DNA of 64,000 nucleotides from Pseudomonas jessenii. Lineage in GTDB: Bacteria; Pseudomonadota; Gammaproteobacteria; Pseudomonadales; Pseudomonadaceae. The stretch spans positions 496,001-560,000 of the forward strand of contig NZ_NIWT01000003.1 in NCBI RefSeq assembly GCF_002236115.1, in the 5' to 3' direction. The translations under genes were made by a program, and so were the position numbers. The notes below the pieces were generated by a model. That model was not told where the DNA came from. It did not search any database and saw only the letters and a program-made list of their open reading frames with translations. Below are positions 11,321-23,199 of the stretch, one piece after another; the stretch's first letter is position 1; each line of letters begins with the position of its first letter.

Positions 11321-12622
11321 TCAGTTCAGGTAAGGGGACCAGGAAGGTTCTCTGACTTCGCCTTGTGCGGTAGGAAGCGGGAGCCTTACGCGTCCATTGA
11401 TGGACACGAGCATCAAGACTCCCCGGCCCTGCTGGCGGGTGGCGTAGATTACCATGGTGCCGTTGGGCGCAACAGTAGGCGACTCGTCCAGAGTGCTATC
11501 AGTGAGGATTTTTACACTACCGCGCTGCAAATCCTGGGCCGCCACCTTGAAATTGGTGAAGCCATCCTGACGGTGAATCATGACAAGCGTCTTTTCATCA
11601 GCCGACAGTTTAGGGTTGGCGTTGTAGTTACCGACGAAAGTCACGCGTTCGGCACCGCCACCACCGGCACTGGTCTTGTAGATCTGCGGTTTGCCGCCAC
11701 GGTCGGACGTGAAGTAGATGGTCGAGCCATCCTTGCCCCAGAACGGTTCGGTGTTGATGCCAGGACCGTTGGTGACGCGGCTGATCTGACGCGAACCCAG
11801 GTTCATCACATAGATGTCCGGGTTGCCGTCTTTCGACAGCACGAACGCCAGGCGATTGCCATCCGGTGACCAGGCTGGCGCACCGTTCAGGCCTTCGAAG
11901 TTGGTGATCTGCTCACGGCGACCGGTGTCGATGTTCTGCATGAAGATGCGTGGACGCTTCTGCTCGAAGGAGACATAAGCGATGCGCTTGCCATCCGGTG
12001 CGAAACGCGGCGACAGGATCGGCTCGCGCGACTGCAGCAGGGTCACGGCGCGAGCACCGTCGTAGTCCGAACGTTGCAGGGTGTATCGAGTGTTGTTCTC
12101 GGAGAAACGCTCGGCCGTCACGTACAGCAGGCGAGTCGAGAAGGCACCCTTGATACCCGTTAGTTTTTCGAACGACTGGTCGGAGATGTAGTGCGCCATG
12201 TCGCGCAACTGATCGACGCCGCCGGACACGCTGCCGGTCAGCACTTGCTGCTCGGTGGCCACGTTGAACAGTGCGTATTGCACCTGCAGGCGACCGCCCG
12301 CCGGCACAATGCTGCCGACCATGACGTACTGGGCGCCCAGTGCCTTGAAGTCACGGAAGATGATTTCGCTGGCCTGGCTCGGCTGGCTGATCATGTTCTG
12401 CTTTGGAAGCGGCGAGTAGTAACCCGAGTTGCGCAGGTCGTTACCGATGATTTCCGCCATGTCGTCCGGCAGCACGCTACCGCCCTGGAAGCCGAACGGC
12501 ACGACTGCGATCGGGGTCGCCCGATCGCTGCCGCTGGTAACCAGAATGTTTTTCTCATCTGCCATCGCCATCCCTGCCATGCAGCAGATAACGACCAGCA
12601 TTCCTCGAAGAAGGTTTCTCAC
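11321..12622 (-). CDS. tolB: Tol-Pal system translocation protein TolB
   Basis: A periplasmic protein of 433 residues. The signal peptide covers about 1-21 (ends AMA|DE). An N-terminal alpha/beta domain is followed by a six-bladed beta-propeller, with repeated blades such as [35 protein letters not shown] and [16 protein letters not shown]. It shuttles between Pal and TolA. Its start overlaps the end of tolA by 4 bases, giving translational coupling. Confidence 0.96.
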   Translation of the reverse strand: MRNLLRGMLVVICCMAGMAMADEKNILVTSGSDRATPIAVVPFGFQGGSVLPDDMAEIIGNDLRNSGYYSPLPKQNMISQPSQASEIIFRDFKALGAQYVMVGSIVPAGGRLQVQYALFNVATEQQVLTGSVSGGVDQLRDMAHYISDQSFEKLTGIKGAFSTRLLYVTAERFSENNTRYTLQRSDYDGARAVTLLQSREPILSPRFAPDGKRIAYVSFEQKRPRIFMQNIDTGRREQITNFEGLNGAPAWSPDGNRLAFVLSKDGNPDIYVMNLGSRQISRVTNGPGINTEPFWGKDGSTIYFTSDRGGKPQIYKTSAGGGGAERVTFVGNYNANPKLSADEKTLVMIHRQDGFTNFKVAAQDLQRGSVKILTDSTLDESPTVAPNGTMVIYATRQQGRGVLMLVSINGRVRLPLPTAQGEVREPSWSPYLN

Positions 12623-13698
12623 AAGGCTAGATCCTCAGGTGTGAATGTCATCTTGAATGAACGATACGGAGCGAAATCACTCGGCTTCATTCCCTGCATT
12701 TCTGTCAAACGTCCAATATTCTTCACCGCTGCAACAGCCGATGCGTCAAACGGACCGTCGCCACTGGACTTGGACACGCTGACCGAAGTCACCGTACCGT
12801 CCGGCAACATGCCGATTTGCAACACGACCGTCATGCCTTTGCGTGCCGAAGGTGGACGAGCCCAGCCTTCCGCTGCACGCGCACGAATCAGGTCATCGAA
12901 ACTGCCGGCGACTTCGTCGCCCTGCTCATCGGCCAAGGCCTGCTGACGCTGCGGCGTGTCTGAAAGCAAATCTGCCAGGGCCTGGGCCTTTTTGTCTTCG
13001 GCGGATTTACGCGCCGCGTCCTGCGATTTCTTCTTCGCAGCATCGGCAGCAGCTTTCTTCTTCGCTTCCTCGGCGACTTTCTTCTTCGCCTCTTCAGCTT
13101 CAGCTTTCTTCTTGGCGTCTTCCGCGGCTTTCTTCTTCGCGTCTTCGACGATCTTTTTCTTGGCTTCTTCAGCGGCCGCTTTCTTGGCCTCTTCTTCCGC
13201 AGCTTTCTTGGCTTCTTCTTCGGCTTTCTTCTTGGCTATATCAGCCAATTGTTTCTCTTCTGCCTTCTTGGCTTCCGCGGTTTTCTTCGCATCGTCGGCT
13301 TTCTTGGCTTCATCAGCCTTTTTCGCCTCGTCCGCTTTCTTCGCCTCGTCGGCCTTCTTGGCTTCTTCGGCCTTTTGAGCCGCCTCTTCTTTCTTTTGTT
13401 CCGCAGCCTTCACCGCTTCCTGCTCGACCTTTTTCTGTTCCATCTGCTCGACTTCGGTCTGACGCGCAGCAGATTTCTGCGCCTCACCGGCAATCTTCTG
13501 ATTGGTCTGGGTGGTGGCCCGACTTTTCGATTTCAGCTGGTACAAGGTCGCCTGGACAATCGGCTTGGCCGGCGGCAGTTCCGGGGTAAAGGCAAAACTG
13601 ACGAACAGCATGCCGAAGACCAGCACGTGCAAGCCAATCGCCCAGACACTAGGCCAGAAGTAGCTTTCCGAGGCGGACGGCTCTCGCTGTTGCTGCAT
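12619..13698 (-). CDS. tolA: Tol-Pal energy-transducing protein TolA
   Basis: An inner-membrane protein that spans the periplasm and passes proton-motive energy from TolQR to TolB/Pal. 359 residues: a short cytoplasmic tail, one membrane helix (about 14-36), a long Lys/Ala/Glu helical domain (about 60-230) with tandem units of the AKKADE type around residues 108-135, and a C-terminal globular TonB-like domain (about 260-359). Codon 359 overlaps tolB, and the start abuts tolR (1 base shared). Confidence 0.95.
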   Translation of the reverse strand: MQQQREPSASESYFWPSVWAIGLHVLVFGMLFVSFAFTPELPPAKPIVQATLYQLKSKSRATTQTNQKIAGEAQKSAARQTEVEQMEQKKVEQEAVKAAEQKKEEAAQKAEEAKKADEAKKADEAKKADEAKKADDAKKTAEAKKAEEKQLADIAKKKAEEEAKKAAEEEAKKAAAEEAKKKIVEDAKKKAAEDAKKKAEAEEAKKKVAEEAKKKAAADAAKKKSQDAARKSAEDKKAQALADLLSDTPQRQQALADEQGDEVAGSFDDLIRARAAEGWARPPSARKGMTVVLQIGMLPDGTVTSVSVSKSSGDGPFDASAVAAVKNIGRLTEMQGMKPSDFAPYRSFKMTFTPEDLAL

Positions 13699-14159
13699 CA
13701 GGGCGCCTCGGTAATCAAGCCAACATTACCGACCCCGGCTTTCTGCAACCCGCCCATGGCGCCCATGACGGAGCCGTAATCGACACTCTTGTCGCCGCGA
13801 ATGAAGACCTGGGTACGCTTGCCGCCTTCGTTGCCGACGCGAATGATCTTGGTCACCGCGTCAGTCATCTGCGGCAGGGTCATGGCCCGATCCTGCTGTT
13901 TTTCGGTGTCGACTTCGCTACCAAGGTTCCAGTAGTAGGTCTTGTCGGATTTGATGGAAATGGTCAGGACCTGGGTGTTGTTGTCCTGCGGCAAGGCTTC
14001 GCTGGAAACCTTGGGCAGATCAACTTTCACGCCCTGATTGAGCATCGGCGCGGTCACCATGAAGATGACCAGCAGTACCAACATCACGTCGATGTAAGGC
14101 ACTACGTTCATCTCGGCGACCGGCTTGCGCTTTTTGCGAGCTCGAGCGATTAAAGCCAT
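13698..14159 (-). CDS. tolR: Tol-Pal system protein TolR
   Basis: 153 residues of the ExbD/TolR family. It has a basic N-terminus (RARKKRKP), one membrane helix (about 20-40, VPYIDVMLVLLVIFMVTA) with the proton-relay aspartate D24 in PYIDVMLVLL, and a periplasmic domain. With TolQ it forms the proton-driven motor. It starts 14 bases after tolQ. Confidence 0.95.
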   Translation of the reverse strand: MALIARARKKRKPVAEMNVVPYIDVMLVLLVIFMVTAPMLNQGVKVDLPKVSSEALPQDNNTQVLTISIKSDKTYYWNLGSEVDTEKQQDRAMTLPQMTDAVTKIIRVGNEGGKRTQVFIRGDKSVDYGSVMGAMGGLQKAGVGNVGLITEAP

Positions 14160-14173
14160 TGGAAATTACCTGC

Positions 14174-14869
14174 TTATTCTTCGCTGGTGTGCACTTTTCG
14201 GTGCAGGATCGCCTGGAACTCGTCGGCGAAGGTGTAGTAGCGGCCCAGCAGGGTTTCACTGCGCGCAGCAAAACGGTTGTAAGCGATAACGGCTGGAATG
14301 GCAGCGAACAGACCGATCGCGGTGGCAATCAGTGCTTCGGCGATACCCGGGGCCACAGTGGCCAGGGTCGCTTGCTGGGCGGTCGCCAGACCGCGGAAGG
14401 AGTTCATGATCCCCCAGACGGTACCGAACAGACCGATGTACGGGCTGACGGAGCCAACGGTGGCCAGGAAGGGCAGGCTCTGCTCAAGCTTTTCTTCTTC
14501 GCGGGAAATGGCAACGCGCATGGCACGCGCCACGCCTTCCATGACCGCTTCCGGGTCAACGCCTGACTGCTGGCGCAGACGGGAGAATTCCTTGAAACCG
14601 GCACGGAAGATTTGTTCGACACCCGAATCAGGGTCCGGATTGCTGCCGGCCTGACGGTACAGCTTGGACAGGTCGATACCTGACCAGAAGCGCTCTTCAA
14701 AGCTCTCCAGGGCACGTCGACCGGCGCGCAGCAGGTTGCTGCGCTGAAAGATCATGATCCACGAGGTCACCGATGCGGCTACCAGGATCAGCATTACCAG
14801 TTGCACCACGATACTGGCATTGCTGACCAGGCTCCACATGGAGGAATGGTCGACGACGTTAGCTTCCAC
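14174..14869 (-). CDS. tolQ: Tol-Pal system protein TolQ
   Basis: 231 residues of the ExbB/TolQ family with three membrane helices (about 16-38, 140-162 and 172-196). The [13 protein letters not shown] segment and the last helix ([16 protein letters not shown]) carry the residues that line the TolR proton channel in the family. Its start lies inside the 3' end of ybgC (11-base overlap), so the two are co-translated. Confidence 0.96.
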   Translation of the reverse strand: MEANVVDHSSMWSLVSNASIVVQLVMLILVAASVTSWIMIFQRSNLLRAGRRALESFEERFWSGIDLSKLYRQAGSNPDPDSGVEQIFRAGFKEFSRLRQQSGVDPEAVMEGVARAMRVAISREEEKLEQSLPFLATVGSVSPYIGLFGTVWGIMNSFRGLATAQQATLATVAPGIAEALIATAIGLFAAIPAVIAYNRFAARSETLLGRYYTFADEFQAILHRKVHTSEE

Positions 14870-15326
14870 GCTTTATCTCCTGCTTTGAGTGTGTACCCGC
14901 GCCGCTCACGTCGGCAAAGGCCGCTCGTAAAGCTTCGGGAATGGCCCGGGGTTTTAAACTTTCAGTGCGCACACAGGCCACCAGAAACTGCCCTTCGCAG
15001 AGCAGTGCATTATCCGTTGCTCGCCTCACCTGCTGCTTGAAGCGCAGGCTGGCACGGTTCAATTCGATTACTTCAGCGCTTACCAACAGTTCGTCATCCA
15101 GTCGCGCCGGCGCGTGGTAGCGCGCTTCGCTGGAATGCACGACGAACAACAGGTCCTCCCCTGCCAGCTGCGATTGGGCAAAGCCCAGATCTCGTAGCCG
15201 CTCGGTTCGAGCCCGTTCCATAAACTTGAGGTAATTAACGTAATACACGATGCCGCCCGCATCGGTGTCCTCGTAATAAACGCGACAACGATGTGCGAAA
15301 GGCTCAAGCCCGTTTTGCGCGCGCAT
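14859..15326 (-). CDS. ybgC: Tol-Pal-associated acyl-CoA thioesterase YbgC
   Basis: A cytoplasmic hot-dog thioesterase of 155 residues. The family motif with the catalytic aspartate is in [25 protein letters not shown]. It is the first gene of the tol operon (ybgC-tolQ-tolR-tolA-tolB-pal-cpoB), 127 bases downstream of ruvB. Its role in phospholipid metabolism at the Tol machinery is inferred from the family. Confidence 0.94.
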   Translation of the reverse strand: MRAQNGLEPFAHRCRVYYEDTDAGGIVYYVNYLKFMERARTERLRDLGFAQSQLAGEDLLFVVHSSEARYHAPARLDDELLVSAEVIELNRASLRFKQQVRRATDNALLCEGQFLVACVRTESLKPRAIPEALRAAFADVSGAGTHSKQEIKRGS

Positions 15327-15453
15327 ACTCTAGTGCTTACTCCTCAGGTTGCCAATCCGGCATGGCAACTGTTTTTCATTGTTCTGCGGCTTTCACGTGA
15401 AAGTACGGTCCTGGGACCCTACATTGCCCGAAAAAATCAGCACGCAATGTTAA

Positions 15454-16515
15454 TTAATCGTCAGCGGCTTCAAGAAACTCGTCTACCACGGGCATTTCGC
15501 CCAATCGTGACGGAATGTTTAAGCCGAAATGCAGGTAGGCATGCCGCGTCACCACCCGCCCCCGTGGCGTGCGCATGATGTAACCCTGCTGGATCAGGTA
15601 AGGCTCCAGCACGTCTTCGATGGTGTGACGCTCTTCACTGATGGCGGCGGCCAGGCTGTCGACCCCGACTGGCCCGCCGTCGAATTTCTCGATCATGGTC
15701 AACAACAGACGCCGGTCCTGGTGATCGAAGCCACGTTCGTCGACATCCAGCAGGTTCAGCGCCAGGTCGGCAATCGGCTTGGTGATATGCCCCTTGGCGC
15801 GAACTTCGGCGAAGTCGCGCACCCGGCGCAGCAAACGGTTGGCGATTCGTGGGGTGCCACGGGCACGGCGGGCGATTTCGAAGGCGCCTTCCGGGTCCAG
15901 CGGCAAACCGAGGATACTCGCCGAACGACTGACAATCGTCGACAAATCGGCGTTGTTGTAGAACTCAAGACGCTGAACGATGCCGAAACGGTCACGCAAC
16001 GGGTTGGTGAGCATCCCCGCCCGCGTCGTTGCGCCGACCAGGGTGAACGGCGGCAGGTCCAGCTTGATCGAACGCGCGGCCGGACCTTCGCCGATCATGA
16101 TGTCGAGCTGGAAATCCTCCATGGCCGGGTACAGCACCTCTTCAACGATGGGCGACAGGCGATGGATCTCGTCGATAAACAGCACATCGTGGGGTTCAAG
16201 GTTGGTCAACAGCGCCGCCAGGTCACCGGGGCGCTCCAGCACCGGCCCCGAGGTGCTCTTGATCGATACGCCCATTTCCTGGGCGATGATGTTGGCGAGG
16301 GTGGTCTTGCCCAGGCCGGGCGGCCCGAAGATCAGCGTGTGATCCAGGGATTCATTACGACCGCGCGCAGCCTGAATGAACAACTCCATCTGCTCGCGAA
16401 CGGTCGGTTGGCCAATATATTCGGCCAGGCTGACCGGGCGAATGGCTCGGTCCTGGACTTCTTCGCGCTCACGCGGACTGTGCGTGGCAGCGATCAGACG
16501 ATCAGCTTCAATCAC
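15454..16515 (-). CDS. ruvB: Holliday junction DNA helicase RuvB
   Basis: A hexameric AAA+ motor that drives branch migration with RuvA. 353 residues. Walker A is [10 protein letters not shown], Walker B is LFIDEIHRL, sensor 1 is in VGATTRAG, and a C-terminal winged helix ends in the [14 protein letters not shown] segment. Its start follows the ruvA stop codon with no gap. Confidence 0.97.
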   Translation of the reverse strand: MIEADRLIAATHSPREREEVQDRAIRPVSLAEYIGQPTVREQMELFIQAARGRNESLDHTLIFGPPGLGKTTLANIIAQEMGVSIKSTSGPVLERPGDLAALLTNLEPHDVLFIDEIHRLSPIVEEVLYPAMEDFQLDIMIGEGPAARSIKLDLPPFTLVGATTRAGMLTNPLRDRFGIVQRLEFYNNADLSTIVSRSASILGLPLDPEGAFEIARRARGTPRIANRLLRRVRDFAEVRAKGHITKPIADLALNLLDVDERGFDHQDRRLLLTMIEKFDGGPVGVDSLAAAISEERHTIEDVLEPYLIQQGYIMRTPRGRVVTRHAYLHFGLNIPSRLGEMPVVDEFLEAADD

Positions 16516-17124
16516 TTAGATCATTCCCTTCAAGGCGCGGCGGATCATGTCTTCACTGCTCAAATCTTTCTCCTTGATCGCAGACACTGCCTTGCTCGCT
16601 TCCTGGGGCTTGTAGCCCAGGGAAATCAAGGCGCTGACGGCGTCAGTCTCGGCAGTGTTCACCGGAGCCGGACCATCCGGCTGGTTCGGCACCAGGGCGA
16701 ACATGGCCGGTACGGTTTCCCAGGCCTTGAAGCGATCCTTGAGCTCCACCAGCAAACGCTCGGCGGTTTTCTTGCCGACGCCCGGGACCTTGGTCAGCGC
16801 CGACGTGTCCTGTGACTGTACACAACGAACCAGTTCGTCGACTTCCAGGCTCGACATCAAGGCCAGGGCCAGTTTCGGCCCGACGCCATTGAGACGGATC
16901 AATTCGCGAAAAAAGTCGCGTTCACGCTTGCCGACAAAACCATAGAGTAACTGTGCGTCTTCGCGCACGACCAAATGCGTGTGCAAGGTTAGCGGCTCAC
17001 CGACCGACGGCAAGCGGTAAAGGGTCGTCATGGGCACTTCAAGTTCATAGCCCAGGCCATTTACATCCAGGATCAGATGGGGAGGCTGCTTCTCAGCCAG
17101 GGTGCCGCGCAAACGTCCAATCAC
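16516..17124 (-). CDS. ruvA: Holliday junction DNA helicase RuvA
   Basis: Binds four-way junctions as a tetramer. 202 residues: an N-terminal OB fold ([21 protein letters not shown]), two helix-hairpin-helix motifs (about 72-130, including [14 protein letters not shown] and [13 protein letters not shown]), and a C-terminal domain that contacts RuvB. It sits between ruvC (113-base gap) and ruvB. Confidence 0.97.
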   Translation of the reverse strand: MIGRLRGTLAEKQPPHLILDVNGLGYELEVPMTTLYRLPSVGEPLTLHTHLVVREDAQLLYGFVGKRERDFFRELIRLNGVGPKLALALMSSLEVDELVRCVQSQDTSALTKVPGVGKKTAERLLVELKDRFKAWETVPAMFALVPNQPDGPAPVNTAETDAVSALISLGYKPQEASKAVSAIKEKDLSSEDMIRRALKGMI

Positions 17125-17237
17125 GTTACAAATCCTTGAGCGTTGGCCAGCTCATGGCCAGCGACTGATAGAGCGAGGAATACCGCCGACAACACAGGCG
17201 GAATACCCTCACTCCATGAAAATGATTGCTGATGCTA

Positions 17238-17762
17238 TCAGAGACGCAGGCGCCCGCCACGACTGCGTGCAGCTCCCAGACCATGGGGCAACAGACTGGA
17301 ACGGGTATGAGCGTGGCAGATGGCAATGGCCAGGGCATCCGAAGCATCGATCTGCGGTTTGCTGGTGAGTTTGAGCATGTGCATGACCATCATCTGCACC
17401 TGTTCCTTGTTGGCCGCACCGGTACCGACGACCGCCTGCTTGACCTGGGTTGCAGTGTATTCGGCAATTTCCAGGCTTTCCTCGGCTCCCGCCACGATCG
17501 CGGCACCACGGGCCTGCCCCAGTTTCAGGGCGGAATCGGCGTTACGGGCCATGAACACCTTTTCGATCCCCATGGTCACCGGGTGGTAAGTCTGAATGAT
17601 CTCCCGCACCCCGCGGTAGACAATCTGCAGTCGCTCATGCAACTCGCCGGCACCGGTGCGGATACAACCGGAGGCGACGTACTCACAGCCACGGCCGGTA
17701 TCGCGAACCACACCGTAACCGGTGATGCGCGAACCGGGGTCGATACCAAGAATTAAAGTCAT
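17238..17762 (-). CDS. ruvC: Crossover junction endodeoxyribonuclease RuvC
   Basis: The Holliday junction resolvase, 174 residues from [17 protein letters not shown], which carries the first catalytic aspartate (D7). The acidic residue in [10 protein letters not shown] and the C-terminal [12 protein letters not shown] segment complete the RNase H-type site. An in-frame extension of 14 codons runs into the REPIN and is rejected. Confidence 0.96.
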   Translation of the reverse strand: MTLILGIDPGSRITGYGVVRDTGRGCEYVASGCIRTGAGELHERLQIVYRGVREIIQTYHPVTMGIEKVFMARNADSALKLGQARGAAIVAGAEESLEIAEYTATQVKQAVVGTGAANKEQVQMMVMHMLKLTSKPQIDASDALAIAICHAHTRSSLLPHGLGAARSRGGRLRL

Positions 17763-17811
17763 AACGCCTGCGGATAAATTGAAATAACGCGTCGGCCAGA
17801 ACACCGCACGC

Positions 17812-17908
17812 TGTAGGAGCGAGCTCGCTCGCGATGGACCTTAACGATAACGCAACGTTTGAAATCAGCGTCGCTCTCAGGTTTATCGCGAGCAAGCTCG
17901 CTCCTACA
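17812..17908. repeat. REPIN 3 (TAGGAGCGAGC variant)
   Basis: A forward TGTAGGAGCGAGCTCGCTCG copy and a reverse GCAAGCTCGCTCCTACA copy about 45 bases later, between yebC and ruvC. Confidence 0.88.
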
Positions 17909-17920
17909 AAGACGGCGCTC

Positions 17921-18667
17921 TCAACCGAGCTGCGCGGCCACCGACTCCGGAATCTCCGCGTTGGAATAGACGTTTTGCACGTCATCCAGGTCTTCGAGCA
18001 TGTCGATCAGCTTGAGGACTTTCTCGGCGCCTTCCAGATCGAGCTCGGCGCTGGTGGTCGGCAACATGACGATTTCAGCGTCGTCACCCTTGAAGCCCGC
18101 CGCTTCCAGTGCGTTACGAACGGAATAGAATCCGGCAAACGAGGTGAAAACGTCGATCGAACCGTCTTCGTTGGTCACCACGTCATCGGCGTCGGCTTCC
18201 ATGGCGGCTTCCATCAGTGCGTCTTCGTCAACGCCGGCAGCGAAGGAGATCTGCCCCTTGCGCTCGAACAGATAGGCCACCGAACCGTCAGTCCCCAGGT
18301 TGCCACCGCACTTGCTGAACGCGTGACGAACAGCGGCTGCGGTGCGATTACGGTTGTCGGTCATGCATTCGACCATCACCGCCACGCCGCCCGGACCGTA
18401 ACCTTCGTAGGTCAGTTCGACCACGTCGTCCGTGTCGGCAGCGCCGGTTCCGCGGGCGATGGCACGATCAATGATGTCGCGGCTCATGTTCGCACCCAGG
18501 GCCTTGTCCAGGGCCAGGCGCAGACGCGGATTGGAGCCTGGATCACCACCACCCTGACGGGCAGCGACGGTCAGCTCACGAATCCACTTGGTGAAGATCT
18601 TGCCCCTCTTGGCATCCTGACGTTCTTTGCGGTGCTTGATGTTCGCCCACTTGGAATGACCTGCCAT
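17921..18667 (-). CDS. YebC/PmpR family transcriptional or translational regulator
   Basis: 248 residues from [14 protein letters not shown], the invariant family N-terminus. Members include P. aeruginosa PmpR, a quorum-sensing repressor, and related proteins that help ribosomes through polyproline stretches, so the exact role here is unsettled. It lies in the conserved aspS-yebC-ruvC neighbourhood. A 20-codon upstream extension lacks family support. Confidence 0.93.
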   Translation of the reverse strand: MAGHSKWANIKHRKERQDAKRGKIFTKWIRELTVAARQGGGDPGSNPRLRLALDKALGANMSRDIIDRAIARGTGAADTDDVVELTYEGYGPGGVAVMVECMTDNRNRTAAAVRHAFSKCGGNLGTDGSVAYLFERKGQISFAAGVDEDALMEAAMEADADDVVTNEDGSIDVFTSFAGFYSVRNALEAAGFKGDDAEIVMLPTTSAELDLEGAEKVLKLIDMLEDLDDVQNVYSNAEIPESVAAQLG

Positions 18668-18760
18668 AACTCGCTCCGAATTCTCTTTGAAACATTGCCC
18701 GCCGCGCTGCATTGCGCCGGCCGGCAAACAAAAATCTTGAACTGCTCTGCCTATAAAGGA

Positions 18761-18786
18761 AAGGGCGCATCCACAGATGCGCCCTT
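18761..18786 (-). terminator. Hairpin after aspS
   Basis: An 11-bp stem, AAGGGCGCATC/GATGCGCCCTT, with a CACA loop lies 11 bases beyond the aspS stop codon on the minus strand. The following T run is short (TTTCC), so it may only attenuate transcription before yebC. Confidence 0.6.
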
Positions 18787-18796
18787 CAGGTCAGCC

Positions 18797-20572
<1,776 letters not shown>

Positions 20573-20691
20573 GGTCGTGGTTTCACTTCTCGTAATTCGA
20601 AATTCGTTGGAGATCCTACAGCAGCCCCGCCTTTAAAAAAGTCGTCGGGTGATGCAAGAGCACGCGTGTCGTTCAACTCAGGTTCCAGACC

Positions 20692-20913
20692 TTAGTCAGC
20701 TTTGTCGCCGCCGGCCAGGTTCTTCTTGGAACCGGTCTTGAAATCGGTTTCGTACCAACCCGTGCCGCTGAGGCGGAAGCCCGGCATGGACAGCAACTTT
20801 TTAAGCTCTGGCGCCTGACAGGCAGGGCAGTCGACCAGCGGTGCATCGCTGATCTTTTGAATGGCTTCCAACTGATGACCACAGGAAGCACATTGATAAT
20901 CGTACATCGGCAT
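20692..20913 (-). CDS. FmdB-family zinc-ribbon protein
   Basis: 73 residues beginning MPMYDYQCASCGHQLEA. Four cysteines in two CxxC knuckles (C-A-S-C and C-P-A-C) form a zinc ribbon. The family is small and of unknown function, named for a formamidase regulator. It lies 119 bases upstream of aspS on the same strand. The longer in-frame frame up to 21117 has no support. Confidence 0.9.
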   Translation of the reverse strand: MPMYDYQCASCGHQLEAIQKISDAPLVDCPACQAPELKKLLSMPGFRLSGTGWYETDFKTGSKKNLAGGDKAD

Positions 20914-21049
20914 GGAGGTTGTCTCGGCGATCAGATTGCTACCGTAAACGCAGGGTTTTGCGGCAAAGAGCGGGATTATATCCATTAAATGCGGCCTGTG
21001 CAGCCGTAAGACTGCACAGACCGACACTCTGCTGTTTTCGCCGCCCAGA

Positions 21050-21385
21050 CTAGGCCGTGGCGATGCAACCCCCTTCCTTGAGACTGTGCACGACACAGAC
21101 AACCCGCACCAATCCACTGAAGTTCCTCACCCCGCCGTGACGCAAGTGAACTTCGCGATCTACATGAGACAACAGGTTGTTGACCGAGCAACCATTGACC
21201 CGGGCCATCTCCCCCAAAATATCCCAATAAACCTGCTCGAGCCGCAAACAGGTGGCGAAGCCATTCAATCGCACGGAGCGGGACAAGGGCTGCGCCAGCC
21301 CCATATCGAACTCGCGAACAAACGGATCAACCTTTACATCCTTGTGCGAACCGTATCGCCCCTCTTCCTGCCTTTCATAAACCAT
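21050..21385 (-). CDS. Ribbon-helix-helix domain protein
   Basis: 111 residues from MVYERQEEGRYG, with AAAGGAG 9 bases before the ATG. The central segment (about residues 40-85, SVRLNGFATCLRLEQVYWDI then ARVNGCSVNNLLSHVDREV) matches the RHH_4-type ribbon-helix-helix fold, which binds DNA as a dimer. The extra N-terminal and C-terminal tails are not assigned. No partner gene is adjacent, so this is not evidently an antitoxin. Its targets are unknown. Confidence 0.78.
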   Translation of the reverse strand: MVYERQEEGRYGSHKDVKVDPFVREFDMGLAQPLSRSVRLNGFATCLRLEQVYWDILGEMARVNGCSVNNLLSHVDREVHLRHGGVRNFSGLVRVVCVVHSLKEGGCIATA

Positions 21386-21896
21386 AACGCTGACACTCCT
21401 TTGCCATCCTGGTTTCTTTAAGCGCAACTGTGTGTCGACTTATAAAAACGCAGTGCAAAGGTCTTTTCCAGCCGACTTTATGACCCTCGACGTAGGATAA
21501 GCCAACAACGTTTGGCAGACCCTGGAGAGCATCCTACTCCGGACATTTTCCCACGCAGCGAAGCGATACCCCCTTCAGAAGCACCTAATGGAATGGCGTA
21601 GGAAAGAAGAGCGCGTACAACACTTCAAGGCGCCTGACAAAACCCGCCGTCGTACCGCAGCCCCGGAACTTCGGGCAACCCGCGGCTAATCCCCCCCAAA
21701 AGAGCCGCCGGACGCCCTGATTTGAGTAGCCTGCGGCTTTGCTGTTAAATAGACAGTGTGTCGCCAGTGCCCATTTTTTCCGGGTACGGCGCATAGGCTG
21801 ATACCGGGTACGTGTCCAACGCCTCTTTATTATCTTGAAGCGAACCGTGCGCCATCAGCTCTTCCTTGTGAGCTGTCTTAACGTGAGTTAATCAAA
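21386..21896. other. Non-coding interval of 511 bases
   Basis: No convincing gene. Visible elements are a 9-base direct repeat CCGGGTACG at 21780 and 21804, and a small CAGCTC/GAGCTG hairpin (21856-21875) just before the membrane cold-shock gene, probably in its leader. In P. aeruginosa this neighbourhood carries a Dps-like gene. I see no trace of one here. Confidence 0.5.
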
Positions 21897-22499
21897 ATGT
21901 TGAAAATCGTCCATCTGTTGATAGGCGCAGCGGCCTTGCTGCTGTCCTTCATCCCTAGCCTGCAATCCGAAGCCTTACCTTACCTGCAACAACCCGACGC
22001 GCTGTACCTGGCCTTTTTCGGCCTGCTCAACCTCACACTTGCGCCTGTCATCCCTTACTGGAACAAAGGCCCGCGTCACCAACTGCAAAACCTGGTCAGC
22101 GCCCTGCTGGTTCTGAGCGTGGTCCTGCAGACCCTGACGCTGATCGCACCGATGCCCGTCATCGCCGGTCAACCCGCTGTATTGTTCAGCCTGGTCGCAG
22201 CCCTGATCGCCGTTACCCTGCACCTGGGCATCAGCTTCTACAAGTCGTCACCAGCCGCCACCTCGCCAAGCTACGACATGAGCAACCGCGATACCGGCAC
22301 CGTCAAGTGGTTCAACACATCCAAAGGCTTCGGCTTTATCTCCCGCGACTCCGGTGACGATATCTTCGTCCACTTCCGGGCCATTCGCGGCGAAGGCCAC
22401 CGTGTCCTGGTCGAAGGCCAGCGCGTGGAGTTCTCCGTCATGAATCGTGACAAGGGCCTGCAAGCCGAAGATGTGATCGCCGCACTGCCGCGCCGCTGA
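21897..22499 (+). CDS. Membrane-anchored cold-shock-domain protein
   Basis: 200 residues in two parts. The N-terminal part (about 1-115) has three to four hydrophobic segments (about 4-24, 37-55, 66-86 and 92-112). The C-terminal cold-shock domain (about 128-197) begins [21 protein letters not shown] and contains RNP2 IFVHFRAI. Single-stranded nucleic acid binding at the inner membrane is inferred. Gene order (this gene, slyX, HIT, oprD) matches the P. aeruginosa PA0961-PA0958 block. It ends at a bidirectional terminator shared with slyX. Confidence 0.9.
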   Translation: MLKIVHLLIGAAALLLSFIPSLQSEALPYLQQPDALYLAFFGLLNLTLAPVIPYWNKGPRHQLQNLVSALLVLSVVLQTLTLIAPMPVIAGQPAVLFSLVAALIAVTLHLGISFYKSSPAATSPSYDMSNRDTGTVKWFNTSKGFGFISRDSGDDIFVHFRAIRGEGHRVLVEGQRVEFSVMNRDKGLQAEDVIAALPRR

Positions 22500-22508
22500 T
22501 TCAAGGCT

Positions 22509-22547
22509 AAAAAAAACCGCGCACAGCTGAGCTGTCCGCGGTTTTTT
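22509..22547. terminator. Bidirectional terminator between convergent genes
   Basis: A nested stem (AAAAAACCGCG, one mismatch, ACAGC, TGA loop, GCTGT, CGCGGTTTTTT) has A and T runs on both sides. It serves the cold-shock gene on the plus strand and slyX on the minus strand. Confidence 0.88.
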
Positions 22548-22563
22548 CATGCCTGCGACGCTC

Positions 22564-22770
22564 CTAATAGTGCGGCGGCGGCGCCTCTTCTTCGAATGAC
22601 TCGAACTGCCCGACCATTTCCTCCTGCCGTTTGAGCAGCGCAGCCATTTGCAGCTGCAGGCGCTCGACCACCCGCTGCTGCGCCACCAGCACATCGTTCA
22701 ACGCCTGGATGGTGTCATCCTGAAACGCCAGACGGCTTTCAAGCTCGGTAACGCGCTCTTCCAGGCTCAT
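22564..22770 (-). CDS. slyX: SlyX family protein
   Basis: 68 residues, almost all one coiled coil ([20 protein letters not shown] onward), ending with the family's PPPHY tail. Function unknown. It starts 3 bases after the HIT gene and is probably translated from the same message. Confidence 0.92.
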   Translation of the reverse strand: MSLEERVTELESRLAFQDDTIQALNDVLVAQQRVVERLQLQMAALLKRQEEMVGQFESFEEEAPPPHY

Positions 22771-22773
22771 GCT

Positions 22774-23199
22774 TCAGCCCTCCAGAAACGTAAATTCATT
22801 GGTCAAAATCAAGCGCAAACGTTCGCGAATCGCGGCGATCTGCTCCGAACTGTAGGGTTTCGCCGGATGCTTACCCCAAACCGGCGCTGGCCAGGCGGCA
22901 TCTTCGCGCTTGCGCACAATCACATGCATGTGCAACTGACTCACGACATTGCCCAGCGCCGCCACATTCAACTTGTCCGCATCGAACGCGTCCTTGAGCA
23001 CTTGCGACAGCACTGTCGTTTCCTGCCAAAGCTGTTGCTGCTCTAGGACATCTAACTGAAATATCTCGCTGATAGCCTCGCGACGAGGTACCAGGATGAA
23101 CCAGGGATAGTTCGAATCATTGGACAGCAGCAACCGGCAGAGCGGAAAGTCCCCGATCGGTAACGTGTCTTGTTGAAGTCGTGGATCTAAAGTGAACAC
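22774..23199 (-). CDS. HIT-family nucleotide hydrolase
   Basis: 141 residues. The histidine triad is in SQLHMHVIVRKRED (QxHxHxx), near residue 95, and PWFILVPRR lies near the N-terminus. HIT proteins hydrolyse nucleoside phosphoramidates or dinucleotides, and the substrate here is unknown. It is the first gene of a two-gene unit with slyX. Confidence 0.9.
   Translation of the reverse strand: MFTLDPRLQQDTLPIGDFPLCRLLLSNDSNYPWFILVPRREAISEIFQLDVLEQQQLWQETTVLSQVLKDAFDADKLNVAALGNVVSQLHMHVIVRKREDAAWPAPVWGKHPAKPYSSEQIAAIRERLRLILTNEFTFLEG

Noticed and set aside
12843-13589. A 248-codon Ser/Arg/Pro-rich frame opposite tolA
   Set aside because: It mirrors the Lys/Ala/Glu repeats of tolA read backwards, and no family is visible.
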